A stretch of DNA of 20,050 nucleotides from Candidatus Thorarchaeota archaeon (GCA_029855925.1 JAGSHP010000428.1:1-20050), one strand, 5' to 3'; positions 7,905 through 16,161 are shown, counted from the first letter of the stretch. A program made the numbers and translations. The notes: generated by a model from the letters alone, not told the origin.

Positions 7905-7905
7905 C

Positions 7906-8700
7906 CTATTCCGTTGTGGTTGTTGGCGTGTCGTCCTTCCGCTTGTAGACGACAACAAGTCTGACCTCATTCACGTCATCCATGATCTTGAGAATGTCCG
8001 AGGACACCCCAATCTCGGCATACTGCACGCCCTCGATATACCTTGTCAGTTCTGGCATCTCAATCGTGACTATACCCTTGGACTTTGAGACTGAGAACAT
8101 CTCCTCAGGTATGCCAGGAATCCTACGTTTCACGATGGCCATGATCTTCTCCTTGGTATCGCTGACAATTCCCTTGATCGTGACGTCAAAGACTAGTGTC
8201 TTTCCTGCAAGACGGCTGTTGAAATCAACTCTGACTTTTCTCCCTGTGACTAGTGTGATAACACCCTCATCATTACCAATCTTGACTCGCTCGCCCTTCA
8301 ACGGTCGTATGCCCATCTTCAGGATCTTTGTCTTTGGAAACAGTTTTACTTTGCTGGGATCTCTTGGTCCGGCTGCCTTTTCTGGTGGCACTTCGATATG
8401 TTTGCTCTCTCCGACCTTCATTCCTACAAGTTCCTCTTCAATGGATTCGAGGAGCCAATTGTGACCGACTGCAACAAGCATCGGTTCATATCTAGCCCTC
8501 TCATTGTAGATGCCCTCCTTCTTGGCGACCTCCTCCACAGTCAGATCAAAGATTTCGTTGTTCTCCTTGATTCGACCTACATAATCAACATAGACTAGGC
8601 TGCCCTTCTTGACCTGGGTCTCCTTCTTCTTTGCAGCAGTCTTCTTCGCGGTGGTCTTCTTTGGTTTGGTCTCTTTCTTCTTCTTCTCTTTTTCAGACAT
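7906..8700 (-). CDS. FKBP-type peptidyl-prolyl isomerase, long archaeal form
   Basis: The 264-residue protein opens with a lysine-rich, low-complexity tail (residues 1-32) that is probably disordered and may contact ribosomal RNA or DNA. The FKBP domain begins at VKKGSLVYVDYVGRI. It continues through an EPMLVAVGHNWLLESIEEELVGMKVGE segment with an insert-in-flap domain like that of SlyD, and closes near LVFDVTIKGI. Residues about 180-264 form the extra C-terminal domain typical of long archaeal FKBPs. The family speeds cis-trans isomerisation at proline and has chaperone activity. AAGGTG 8 nt before ATG 8700 supports the start. It lies 48 nt after the HemK gene with its own likely TATA box and is closed by a terminator. 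Confidence 0.93.
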   Translation of the reverse strand: MSEKEKKKKETKPKKTTAKKTAAKKKETQVKKGSLVYVDYVGRIKENNEIFDLTVEEVAKKEGIYNERARYEPMLVAVGHNWLLESIEEELVGMKVGESKHIEVPPEKAAGPRDPSKVKLFPKTKILKMGIRPLKGERVKIGNDEGVITLVTGRKVRVDFNSRLAGKTLVFDVTIKGIVSDTKEKIMAIVKRRIPGIPEEMFSVSKSKGIVTIEMPELTRYIEGVQYAEIGVSSDILKIMDDVNEVRLVVVYKRKDDTPTTTTE

Positions 8701-8748
8701 TAGCGATACACCTTACCAACACCAGTCTCCCGCCCCTCGCCAATGGTA

Positions 8749-8756
8749 TCATAAAA
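8749..8756 (-). promoter_or_regulatory. Possible TATA box for the FKBP gene
   Basis: The minus strand reads TTTTATGA, overlapping the stop codon of the HemK gene. It predicts a start near 8727 and a leader of about 27 nt carrying the AAGGTG ribosome binding site. Spacing is good; the sequence match is moderate. Confidence 0.4.
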
Positions 8757-9351
8757 CCGTTTCCTTGTGTTCGTTGGTGCCCCTAAGAACACAGATCGTT
8801 TCATAGAATAGCTTCTTTGTGGCTACTACTGATGGTTTGAGACCCACATCCTCTATGGCTTCACCGACTCGTTTGATATTGGCCAATGATGATGCCACAA
8901 CATAAACAGAACCCCCAGTTGTCAGATGTTCTGCCGCCTGTGTTAAGAACCTCTCAGTCAGCTCAGTACCAGCGAGCCCTCCCACAAGTGCGAAGTCCAA
9001 GTCCGATGAGTCTGTGTCAGCGGGCAAGTATGGTGGGTTGAACGCAATTACTGAGAATCTCTTCTTCGGGTGAATTGCCGTTAGAAGGTCGCCTTGGGCT
9101 GTGTTGATTCCAGCAACGCCATTCTCCTGTGCATTCCTCAGCGTAGTTTGTAAAGCCTCGAGAATGATGTCAATTGCTACAACGCGACTGGCAATCATGG
9201 CGGCATTAATCGTAATGTATCCACTCCCACAGCCCACCTCCAAGAATGAGTCCTTCGGGGTCAGTTCGATTGCATCAGCTAGGAGGTATGTGTCATCGGA
9301 TGGTGGATAGACGCCATCGGGTGTCGCGATCCTCAGCGACCACTGTTTCAT
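8749..9351 (-). CDS. HemK/Mtq2-type glutamine methyltransferase
   Basis: Two hundred residues with the class I methyltransferase signature: FLEVGCGSGYITI (36-48) for S-adenosylmethionine and NPPYLP (105-110), the motif that marks N-methylation of glutamine or similar side chains. PPSDDTYLL near the N-terminus and GGLAGTEL after the catalytic loop are typical of the small archaeal/eukaryotic Mtq2 (HemK2) branch. That branch methylates the GGQ motif of release factor 1 together with Trm112. The target here is inferred from the family, and Trm112 is not in the window. The ATG overlaps the KsgA stop by one base (TGATG), so translation is coupled. It ends the eL21-side operon before the FKBP promoter. 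Confidence 0.93.
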   Translation of the reverse strand: MKQWSLRIATPDGVYPPSDDTYLLADAIELTPKDSFLEVGCGSGYITINAAMIASRVVAIDIILEALQTTLRNAQENGVAGINTAQGDLLTAIHPKKRFSVIAFNPPYLPADTDSSDLDFALVGGLAGTELTERFLTQAAEHLTTGGSVYVVASSLANIKRVGEAIEDVGLKPSVVATKKLFYETICVLRGTNEHKETVL

Positions 9352-10226
9352 CAGTCATCAACTCGCGGGTCCGGCAATACTCCTTGGTTGACGAGGTCTA
9401 AGATACAATCCGCAATATGCACAAGCACTTCCAGTTGTAGTCTACGGAGTCTCTCTGTCCCGTCAATCATGCCATCACACATGGCTATGAGATTATCCAC
9501 AAGGCTGTCTTCTGCCCCAATATTCTTGAACCAGATGCGGAGCGCCCTTCGAAGGAACTTGTTGGGATATGCGTATATTCCATGTACCATCCAGTAGAAG
9601 ATTCTCTCATCTCGCGCAAAGGGGCCCTCCCTACGTCGATACATCTTGACGACAGTCGAATCCACCGCTGGTTGTGGATAGAACTTGTTTGCAGGAATCC
9701 GGAGAATCTCCTCTACGATCATTTTGTACTGCACATCAATGGAGAGTCTTGAGTAGGTAGATGTTCCGGGAGCGGCAAGTAGTCTGTCGGCAAACTCCTT
9801 CTGATACATCAATACCGCATATTCGAAGACGCCCTCCCTGATGAGGCGGAAGGTGATCTCGGAAGATATGCTGTAGGGTAGATTTGCCACAACCTTGTTC
9901 GTTTCTGGGAGCGGTACTTTCAGGGCATCGCCTTGGACTATCTCTACATTCTCAAACTTGGCAAAACGTTCTCGCAATGCACGAACAAGTGCCGGCTCAA
10001 TCTCAATGACCGTCACCCTGTCGGCTGCGATGGCCAGCCACTCGGTGAGGATGCCTATACCACCTCCTATCTCAAGGACATGATCAGCCTTGGTAATGCT
10101 CGCAGCCTCAACAATGTTTCTTGCTACCTGTGCATCTACGAGAAATGACTGTCCTCTCCTCTTTCTTGGAGTCAATCCATATTTTTTCAGTACCCGTTTT
10201 GCATCATCCCATGACAGGTCTATCAC
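9351..10226 (-). CDS. ksgA: rRNA adenine dimethyltransferase KsgA/Dim1
   Basis: The 291-residue protein shows GQSFLVD near the N-terminus, the SAM-binding VLEIGGGIGILTE (50-62), acidic IEIEPAL (74-80), GDAL (99-102) and the catalytic NLPYSI (115-120). This is the standard signature for dimethylation of two adjacent adenines at the 3' end of 16S rRNA during small-subunit maturation. The C-terminal helical domain is complete. The start codon is GTG at 10226, overlapping the DUF655 stop in a GTGA arrangement. This fixes the start and implies translational coupling. DUF655-ksgA-hemK is a conserved archaeal order. Confidence 0.96.
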   Translation of the reverse strand: MIDLSWDDAKRVLKKYGLTPRKRRGQSFLVDAQVARNIVEAASITKADHVLEIGGGIGILTEWLAIAADRVTVIEIEPALVRALRERFAKFENVEIVQGDALKVPLPETNKVVANLPYSISSEITFRLIREGVFEYAVLMYQKEFADRLLAAPGTSTYSRLSIDVQYKMIVEEILRIPANKFYPQPAVDSTVVKMYRRREGPFARDERIFYWMVHGIYAYPNKFLRRALRIWFKNIGAEDSLVDNLIAMCDGMIDGTERLRRLQLEVLVHIADCILDLVNQGVLPDPRVDD

Positions 10227-10828
10227 CTATGACGGGTTCTCTCATCCCTCTCTTCTTCGTGAGGTGGTGGTCTTGCAAAAAGCCAGCGTTTGACATCGCC
10301 CTGCAATTCCTGAATAATTCTGGCTGTGATCACTTTCTTAGGGTTCTGAAGTTTCGTTCGACTGGCAATATCATCAAAGCTCTTGAATGGCTCCTTCTTC
10401 CTCTCTTCGAGTAATGCCCACATCAGGGTCTGGCCAACCCCTGGCAACAGCTGAAGCGAATGCTTTCGCGTTGTAATTGGTGGTGCCTCATTGAAGAACT
10501 GAACGAACTTGCTCTCATGTTTGGTCACAATCATCTCGACTATGAATGGTAGCTCTGCTGCACCCTCCGGCGTCAAGTCCTCATAACCAATCCTTCGGCT
10601 GACACGTTCAATCTTGCTACTAGGGGACCTGTCCAAATCTACGCGTTCATGTGGTCTCAGATTCGCACCGCGTTTCGGTATCAGTTCTAGGAGTGTAAAG
10701 TATGTTTCGCCCACTGCATGAACAATGGTATTCCCACGTGGCCTTGTGTCTCTCAGGTAGATCTTTGGTGGAATGACTGCAAGGATATATGCATGGCTCT
10801 CGTGCATGCGTCGCTGAATTCCGTCCAT
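10223..10828 (-). CDS. DUF655 nucleic-acid-binding protein
   Basis: The protein has 201 residues from ATG 10828. The first half (AYILAVIPPKIYLRDTRP, VHAVGETYFTLLELIP, HERVDLDR) reads as a small beta-barrel of the S1/OB kind. The second half has a helix-hairpin-helix (LLPGVGQTLMWALLEERKKEPFKSF in pieces, near residues 125-155). DUF655 proteins are conserved in archaea between rpo4 and ksgA and are thought to bind nucleic acid; the precise job is unknown, though context suggests rRNA maturation. A TTG at 10843 could add five residues, but GGAG lies 9 nt before ATG 10828, so the ATG is preferred. A TATA box at 10884-10891 gives this gene its own promoter. Confidence 0.9.
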   Translation of the reverse strand: MDGIQRRMHESHAYILAVIPPKIYLRDTRPRGNTIVHAVGETYFTLLELIPKRGANLRPHERVDLDRSPSSKIERVSRRIGYEDLTPEGAAELPFIVEMIVTKHESKFVQFFNEAPPITTRKHSLQLLPGVGQTLMWALLEERKKEPFKSFDDIASRTKLQNPKKVITARIIQELQGDVKRWLFARPPPHEEERDERTRHR

Positions 10829-10883
10829 CCTGTCGTTCTCCAATTACTCTTAGGCCACATTACTCAAGACTTGGTATTCTAGT

Positions 10884-10891
10884 GATAAAAA
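10884..10891 (-). promoter_or_regulatory. TATA box for the DUF655-ksgA-hemK unit
   Basis: The minus strand reads TTTTTATC in the 113-bp gap after rpo4. It predicts a start near 10861, about 33 nt before ATG 10828. Thus the second half of the conserved cluster can be transcribed separately from eL21-rpo4. Confidence 0.55.
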
Positions 10892-10941
10892 CTAATCGGG
10901 AGACGTTTTCAATGGACCAATTGAACCATTCGCATTTGCCC

Positions 10942-11277
10942 TCAGGACCGGGCCTTCATGACCATGTCGATTATCTGAATCAGCTGCTCGTCGGTGAAGT
11001 TGCTCGCATGGGAGCCCAAGATCACCTTTAGCTCTTCCTCTGTGGTCGGAGCAATGTTTGTTATCTGAACTGCCAGACTACGGCTCAACTCGAACTTTGA
11101 CATGAGTCGGTCCACCAGTTTTGCCGAAACTGCGGGTGCCATCTTGGAGAAGGTTGTTGCATGTTCCAGAGTGATGCTCTGTTGGAATGACAGGTCTCCC
11201 TCTTTCGAACGCTTACTGAGTATTTTTTTCACCTGAGGAAGAGGAATCTCCTCTTGGCTTATGATCTCCTTTGGCAT
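10942..11277 (-). CDS. rpo4: RNA polymerase subunit Rpo4 (RpoF, Rpb4-like)
   Basis: This 111-residue helical protein matches archaeal Rpo4, the Rpb4 counterpart that pairs with Rpo7 to form the polymerase stalk. Recognisable parts are the VKKILSKRSKEGDLSFQQ segment, the helix AVSAKLVDRLMSKFELSR, and the C-terminal HRDC-like helices ending in IAPTTEEELKVILGSH and EQLIQIIDMV. It lies 9 nt after eL21, with GAGG before the ATG. The eL21-rpo4-DUF655 order is conserved in archaea, and this context strengthens the call. Rpo7 is not in the window. Confidence 0.95.
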   Translation of the reverse strand: MPKEIISQEEIPLPQVKKILSKRSKEGDLSFQQSITLEHATTFSKMAPAVSAKLVDRLMSKFELSRSLAVQITNIAPTTEEELKVILGSHASNFTDEQLIQIIDMVMKARS

Positions 11278-11286
11278 TTGAATCCC

Positions 11287-11583
11287 TCAGCCTCTACTTG
11301 GTCGAAGGTGTTCCGGTCTGATAACTAGTTCCTTGACGGCCTTACCAAGGGTGACATTGACGACAAGCCCACGACCCCTCTTGCCCACAATGATTCCAGT
11401 CCTTCCATGGTATCTCTTGTGGGGCATGCCCTTGTGGAATGCAGGATCTATGACTATGTCTACCCGCTGGCCAACCTCATAGTCTCGTAGGACCGTGCTC
11501 AATGGACTGATGCCGCGCTTCCTAACCTTCTTGGACATCAAACTACGGGTTCTTGCACGATATCCATGACTCTTCTTGACCAT
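11287..11583 (-). CDS. rpl21e: 50S ribosomal protein eL21
   Basis: The 98-residue protein begins MVKKSHGYRARTRSLMSKK and continues with YEVGQRVDIVIDPAFHKGMPHKRYHG in short conserved blocks, then a GIIVGKRGRG loop and a closing RPEHLRPSRG. These are diagnostic of eL21, a large-subunit protein. It follows Pus10 by 87 nt and precedes rpo4 by 9 nt. I see no convincing TATA box in the gap before it, only an AT-rich CAATATTG, so it may rely on read-through from the Pus10 transcript. Confidence 0.97.
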   Translation of the reverse strand: MVKKSHGYRARTRSLMSKKVRKRGISPLSTVLRDYEVGQRVDIVIDPAFHKGMPHKRYHGRTGIIVGKRGRGLVVNVTLGKAVKELVIRPEHLRPSRG

Positions 11584-11670
11584 CGTACTTCATCTCAATA
11601 TTGATTGTGAGCCGTCAGCCATTTGCGCTATGACATGGACGAGTTCCAGCATGACCTCTGGGGTGACCAC

Positions 11671-13047
11671 TTAAGCATTATGGTCTGGAATAACATCATA
11701 GATTGCAGTGACATTGAGTTCTATACATTTCGCGGGCGATCCCAATATCTCCGCAATGGATGGGTGGGTCCTACCATCATCTCCTGATATGAGCTCCTTG
11801 ACATAAGTGCCACCCTGTACTTTAAAGAGTGCCTTCACGGTCTTGTCATCGAGTTTCTCCAGCTTTACCTCATAGACATGCTTCATGCGAATCTTATCCG
11901 CACGGCGGTGTGCAACTCTTGTTGGGGTCCTCTGCTCAACTGTACAGTCCCTGAATCTCTCCTCAATCAGCCGAAGTTTCTCATCATCTACGGGTTGTTC
12001 TGTTCTAATCAGTGCCTCATACTCTTTCACATTCTCAGACGAACGTTCCTGGAGGAGCCGACCCGCCTCTCTATCAGACATTGCAAGAGAATGAACCTCG
12101 ACCTTTCCCTTTGAGTGCTCATTTATCTCCTTGGCTATCGCATCCAAGTCCAAGGACCTGATCATTGGCCTGGAGATCTCAACAACGAACGGCCTCCCCT
12201 CTCCAAGCATGAGCACGTCTATGTCCTCTCGCCCCGCAGCATGGAACTTGAACTGACTCCCCTTTGCCGCGTTCTGCATGGGTATGCCGATATACTCGGA
12301 GATCGAGTCCGGGTATTTCCGACCAGTGCCGTTGCAGAGTTCGCATCCCTTACCGCCACAGGCCTTGCAGTCCCATCTGCTTTGTGGTATCCCTCTCATC
12401 AGTTTTCGGTATCGACCATAGATGAATATTGGACTGATCTGCAGTCGAATCTTATCAGCTGCCATGTCGTATACTACAACCACATCCGGGTGTTTGAATT
12501 CCACACTCTTCTCTATATGCTCCAGAAGTTGCTTACCCAGCGCTCGATTGAAGTCTGACTTGAGAGTCTCCCCATATAGGATGTTGAACTTAGCACGCAG
12601 TTCATCCTCCGCATCGGCAAGTCTTGGGTCGACCTTGCACCCTGCAAGAAAGGTGTCATATTCGATATCTCTGATCTTCTCCAAGGCTCGCTCTGCAATG
12701 TCCGGAATTCTATCAAAGACACTGGTCCCATCTATTGTGCACAGTCTGCACTCTGTCATCTGACTATATTCAACTGCATTTCTCTCGGCAAGTATCTTGG
12801 CTGGTTGGAACATGCCCTCGCTTGCAAGCAGAGCAACTAGTTCCCTGCCTCGATCTGCATTACCAGATTTCAACTCTTGGTCAGCCTGCATAGACAGAAC
12901 AAGTTTGACCGACCTACCTCTCTCTTGGTTCGAGCTGTCAGTACTGAGCCAGCCAAACTGGCGGCCCAGACATCGATCACACACAGCACCATCTCTCAGA
13001 ATCCTTTCGGCGGTCTCCAAGATTTGATGAGCTTGTTCTGCTGACAT
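11671..13047 (-). CDS. pus10: tRNA pseudouridine synthase Pus10
   Basis: From ATG 13047 the protein has 458 residues. An N-terminal accessory domain starts with CDRCLGR (Cys23, Cys26) and is completed by Cys100/Cys103 (TECRLC), a probable zinc site. A THUMP-like stretch follows. A second cysteine cluster, CKACGGKGCELC, lies at 227-238. The catalytic domain has GREDIDVLMLG (272-282) with the conserved aspartates. Archaeal Pus10 forms pseudouridine 54 and 55 in the tRNA T-loop. I recall an arginine in the usual EDxDVRMLG motif; here it is leucine, which deserves checking. GAGG 7 nt upstream favours ATG 13047. ATG 13089 would add 14 residues, has no ribosome site, and lies 2 nt from the reductase stop. 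Confidence 0.95.
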   Translation of the reverse strand: MSAEQAHQILETAERILRDGAVCDRCLGRQFGWLSTDSSNQERGRSVKLVLSMQADQELKSGNADRGRELVALLASEGMFQPAKILAERNAVEYSQMTECRLCTIDGTSVFDRIPDIAERALEKIRDIEYDTFLAGCKVDPRLADAEDELRAKFNILYGETLKSDFNRALGKQLLEHIEKSVEFKHPDVVVVYDMAADKIRLQISPIFIYGRYRKLMRGIPQSRWDCKACGGKGCELCNGTGRKYPDSISEYIGIPMQNAAKGSQFKFHAAGREDIDVLMLGEGRPFVVEISRPMIRSLDLDAIAKEINEHSKGKVEVHSLAMSDREAGRLLQERSSENVKEYEALIRTEQPVDDEKLRLIEERFRDCTVEQRTPTRVAHRRADKIRMKHVYEVKLEKLDDKTVKALFKVQGGTYVKELISGDDGRTHPSIAEILGSPAKCIELNVTAIYDVIPDHNA

Positions 13048-13091
13048 GTGTCTTCCTCGTGGAGAAGATTGTTTGCGACCTAAAAACATGT

Positions 13092-14306
13092 TTACAAATG
13101 ACTCAAATTCACATATCGAAGGACCTTGAAGCCCGCAATCATTGAGGCAGGATCGCGCAACAATCTGAATATCACTTGACCCTGTCTATCCATATCTCCG
13201 GACTCCTTGATAGTATTGAGCAGTCCCAGTTCGGTCGCGTTCTTGATGAGTGCGTCAAGCCCCTTGTCACTGAGTGCAGCAATGACCTTCTGTGTCAGGT
13301 ACATCACCTTGAGGTCTCGACCATACCGTGCCCGCCACGCGTGTTCGTACTTGCTCAATGTTCTCTCGTGATTTTCGCGTATCTTGACATACTCCGCCGC
13401 AACAGCACCTGCAATCTGAGCAGCACCTCCACCAAATATGATTCCTCCTCCCGTGGTGGCCTTTACAATCCCCGCTGCATCTCCAACGACTAGAAAGCCC
13501 GGCGCATACGTTCGAGCTACGGGCAGTCCCACAAGTACGGTCCCGCCAAGACCTCGTTCAATCCTAGCACCCTGAAGCCGTTCTCTCATGAGCGGATGAT
13601 GGCGTATTGCAGCTTGAAGTCTAATCTTGGACTTATCGCGTGCAGCAAGGCCGACTCTTGCTCTGCTCTCTCCAAGTGGGATGATCCAGGCAAAGAACCC
13701 TGGGGCTATCCTATTGCCGTAGAACATCTCCACAAGGTCCTCATGAACCCGGGCGTTTCTCACCTCGAACTGATAGGCCGGCAGCATGCTCTTCCTAGGA
13801 ACTCTTGGTAGTCCTGCCATCCTCGAGAGAATGCATCTACTACCCTCGCCATCTATTACAACTGATGAGATTATCTCCATTGTAGAGTCTGTGTATGTCT
13901 TAACACCCTCAATGCCCGAGTCCCGCTTGACATCAACAACTCTGGTTTTTGTCTGAATCTCCGCGCCTGCATCCATTGCCAGTTCTGCCAGCCACTTGTC
14001 AAAGGATGGTCTATCAACAACTAGTGCCTCATGCCTCCCCCTCTCAATGTGGACGGAGAACCCCGAAGGCGAGTAGATGGCCGCGCCCTCAACTTGGTTC
14101 TGAACGACTCTCCTTGGTGGATTTAGTCCCAATGATCTGAGTCCAGAGATGCTCAATAACCCGGCACAATGGTCTGGGACACCTATCTCCTCGTGCTCCT
14201 CCAACACCAGCACACCAACGCCACGATGTGCTGCTTCTCTTGCTGCAAGAAGCCCTGCAGGTCCTGCACCGACGACCACTATGTCCGGTTCCACTGTGAT
14301 TCCCAC
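13092..14306 (-). CDS. FAD-dependent reductase, geranylgeranyl reductase family
   Basis: The 404-residue protein begins with a Rossmann FAD-binding motif VVVGAGPAGLLAAREAA (GxGxxG at 13-18) and an acidic residue ending the second strand (VLEEHEE). It has a CAGL segment, a VVIDGEGSR motif and the second FAD motif FLVVGDAAG, followed by the glycine-rich GGGIIFGGGAAQ. This is the layout of the geranylgeranyl reductase family, whose archaeal members saturate isoprenoid chains of membrane lipids. Several paralogues usually exist, so the exact substrate is unsure. The start is GTG 14306. The TATA-like box at 14328-14335 predicts transcription beginning almost at this codon, hence a leaderless message. 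It sits 2 nt from the longer possible Pus10 start, so the two genes are cotranscribed. Confidence 0.9.
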   Translation of the reverse strand: MGITVEPDIVVVGAGPAGLLAAREAAHRGVGVLVLEEHEEIGVPDHCAGLLSISGLRSLGLNPPRRVVQNQVEGAAIYSPSGFSVHIERGRHEALVVDRPSFDKWLAELAMDAGAEIQTKTRVVDVKRDSGIEGVKTYTDSTMEIISSVVIDGEGSRCILSRMAGLPRVPRKSMLPAYQFEVRNARVHEDLVEMFYGNRIAPGFFAWIIPLGESRARVGLAARDKSKIRLQAAIRHHPLMRERLQGARIERGLGGTVLVGLPVARTYAPGFLVVGDAAGIVKATTGGGIIFGGGAAQIAGAVAAEYVKIRENHERTLSKYEHAWRARYGRDLKVMYLTQKVIAALSDKGLDALIKNATELGLLNTIKESGDMDRQGQVIFRLLRDPASMIAGFKVLRYVNLSHL

Positions 14307-14327
14307 TTTGATGCCAAAGGGCAGTCC

Positions 14328-14335
14328 TTATTATC
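14328..14335. promoter_or_regulatory. TATA-like box between the reductase and pth2
   Basis: TTATTATC on the plus strand, GATAATAA on the minus strand. Forwards it predicts a start near 14357, about 17 nt before the pth2 ATG. Backwards it predicts a start near 14305, at the GTG of the reductase. It is the only box seen in this 67-bp divergent gap. Confidence 0.4.
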
Positions 14336-14373
14336 TCTGGCATTAGCTGGTCTGATAGATGTAATGGTTGTGA

Positions 14374-14748
14374 ATGGTCATGAGCACCCCTCAATTCAAG
14401 TACAAACAGGTGATCGCTGTCCGTACGGATCTAGGAATGAGTAGAGGCAAGATTGCAGTGCAGGTGGCCCATGGCGCGGTGAGTGCAGCGGAGCGGACTC
14501 GCGTGACCCACCAAGACATTTGGCGTGCTTGGCTACGAGAGGGGCAGAAGAAGGTTGCAGTCCGAGTGAGTTCCGAGGATGAATTGTTGGAGCTTCGCCG
14601 CCTTGCAGTAGTGCATCGGATTCCTCATGCACTTATTCGTGATGCCGGACTGACAGAGCTCCCGCCCAACACAATGACTGTGATTGGCATAGGTCCCGCC
14701 CAAGCAGAGCTAATCGACAAAGTGACCGGTAGTCTCAAACTGTTGTGA
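14374..14748 (+). CDS. pth2: Peptidyl-tRNA hydrolase, Pth2 family
   Basis: The 124-residue protein (122 if translation starts at ATG 14380) matches Pth2 throughout. It has KQVIAVRTDLGMSRGKIAVQ, AHGAVSAAE, a KKVAVRVSSEDELLEL segment, and the closing IRDAGLTELPPNTMTVIGIGP. Pth2 frees tRNA from peptidyl-tRNA that drops off the ribosome. It is the archaeal/eukaryotic enzyme, unrelated to bacterial Pth. Neither ATG has a clear Shine-Dalgarno. Nine bases separate it from truD, so the two form an operon. Confidence 0.96.
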   Translation: MVMSTPQFKYKQVIAVRTDLGMSRGKIAVQVAHGAVSAAERTRVTHQDIWRAWLREGQKKVAVRVSSEDELLELRRLAVVHRIPHALIRDAGLTELPPNTMTVIGIGPAQAELIDKVTGSLKLL

Positions 14749-14757
14749 GGGCAAGTC

Positions 14758-16104
14758 ATGCGTGATGCTCATCCGATTGAACGGCAATTTGGCATGGAAT
14801 TCTACTCCACTGATTTTGATGGAATTGGTGGGCGAATCAAACAACAGTTCGATGATTTCGTTGTTGAGGAAATCACCCCCGATGGTGATATTCTTGAGGT
14901 TCAGCCTTGGCAACGCCCGACCCATAATGACTTTCCTCCTCTGATTCAGGGGGAACGGTCACGGTTTGTTTCATTCACTGTTCAGAAGATTGGGCTATCG
15001 ACAATGGATGTGGCCACAATCTTGGCTGCACAGCTGGGCATTCCTCACAAGTACGTTTCATATGCTGGTCTGAAGGACAAACGTGCCATAACCGTCCAAG
15101 CCATGTCGGTGCCCTCTCATTCTGCAGACAACTTGGTGGGTCTAAGGCTGGCACGGATTGATATGCGTGACTTCAAGTATACTCGTCGATCTCTTCAGAT
15201 CGGCGATTTGTGGGGGAATCGTTTTACCATTCGCGTTCGTAACGCTGATGTGAAATGCGAATCGGCAGTCGAACTGATGAAGGAGATCTCTCGTGCACCC
15301 ATTCTAAACTACTTTGGTGTACAGAGGTTTGGTGTGACGCGTCCGTATACGCATCTCGTTGGCAAGGCCTTGATTATGAAGGACTTCGAGTCCGCTGTAA
15401 GACTAATCTTGACGACGCCTAGCGAGTATGATCCTGAGGAACTTGCCGAGGCCCGAAAACGGTTGGCCGAAGATATGAGCCCCACCGAAGACCTGATCTC
15501 GATGTTTCCTGAGGACCTCCGTTACGAGCGGGTTGTGCTGCGTCAGCTCATCAAGAACCCCCGAAACTACAAACGCGCCTTTGCACGAATACCGCCACGT
15601 GTTCAGACGTTATTCGTCCATGCCTATCAGTCATATCTCTTCAATCGATTGATAAGCATGCGAGTAAGGAAAGGTGCCTCTCTCACGGAACCTGAAATCG
15701 GAGACTTCCTCATCAAGCTCGATACCCCTCATACGGGCCGTGACTCTTGGGTGTTTGTCACTGAGCGAACGCTTGAGGAATACTCTGATGAGGTGCGTGC
15801 TGGGCACTATGGTCTTGCTGCACCTGTTCCTGGATATTCCACGAAGACACCCCCATCATGGCAGACAGATTTCCTGCTAGACCTTCTGAGAGAGGAAGGC
15901 GTTTCACTGATTGACTTTAGAAATCCGCATATCTCCTCATTAGACTCTGCTGGGGGGCTCCATCTAATCGCTCTGGATCTCACCAATGTGGATACCACCT
16001 GTGTGGATAATGACATCGTTGTAAAGTTCTCACTTCGAAAAGGGTCCTACGCCACAGTTGTGATGCGCGAATTGATGAAAAACCATCCAATCAACAGAAT
16101 ATAG
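14758..16104 (+). CDS. truD: tRNA pseudouridine synthase TruD
   Basis: The 448-residue protein carries the TruD catalytic motif SYAGLKDKRA (101-110), with Asp107 as nucleophile. It also has the FDDFVVEEI start of the domain, the RRSLQIGDLWGNRFTI block and the NYFGVQRFGV motif. A central insertion of about 170 residues follows before the second catalytic segment (VPGYST). This matches the larger archaeal/eukaryotic TruD/Pus7 type. The enzyme makes pseudouridine 13 in tRNA in bacteria; archaeal and eukaryotic relatives can also modify other sites. GAGG 8 nt before ATG 14758 supports the start. It is coupled with pth2 and followed by a hairpin at 16113-16134. Confidence 0.96.
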   Translation: MRDAHPIERQFGMEFYSTDFDGIGGRIKQQFDDFVVEEITPDGDILEVQPWQRPTHNDFPPLIQGERSRFVSFTVQKIGLSTMDVATILAAQLGIPHKYVSYAGLKDKRAITVQAMSVPSHSADNLVGLRLARIDMRDFKYTRRSLQIGDLWGNRFTIRVRNADVKCESAVELMKEISRAPILNYFGVQRFGVTRPYTHLVGKALIMKDFESAVRLILTTPSEYDPEELAEARKRLAEDMSPTEDLISMFPEDLRYERVVLRQLIKNPRNYKRAFARIPPRVQTLFVHAYQSYLFNRLISMRVRKGASLTEPEIGDFLIKLDTPHTGRDSWVFVTERTLEEYSDEVRAGHYGLAAPVPGYSTKTPPSWQTDFLLDLLREEGVSLIDFRNPHISSLDSAGGLHLIALDLTNVDTTCVDNDIVVKFSLRKGSYATVVMRELMKNHPINRI

Positions 16105-16112
16105 AGGTCGGT

Positions 16113-16134
16113 CTCCTTGTACATCGGCAAGGAG
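16113..16134 (+). terminator. Hairpin after truD
   Basis: CTCCTTG, an 8-nt loop and CAAGGAG form a perfect 7-bp stem 8 nt after the truD stop, followed by TTTCTC. The T-run is short, so termination efficiency is uncertain. Confidence 0.5.
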
Positions 16135-16161
16135 TTTCTCAGGTGTAGATCACCAAATCTT

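Noticed and set aside
7982..8464. Open frame of 160 codons on the plus strand
   Set aside because: It lies wholly antisense to the FKBP gene, whose domains are clear; the translation looks like reverse-complement shadow of that gene.
12115..12558. Open frame of 147 codons on the plus strand
   Set aside because: It is antisense to the catalytic region of Pus10, has no recognisable domain and no ribosome site.
13048..13089. Upstream ATG for Pus10
   Set aside because: No ribosome site; GAGG is placed correctly for ATG 13047, and the distance to the first CxxC fits the family from there.
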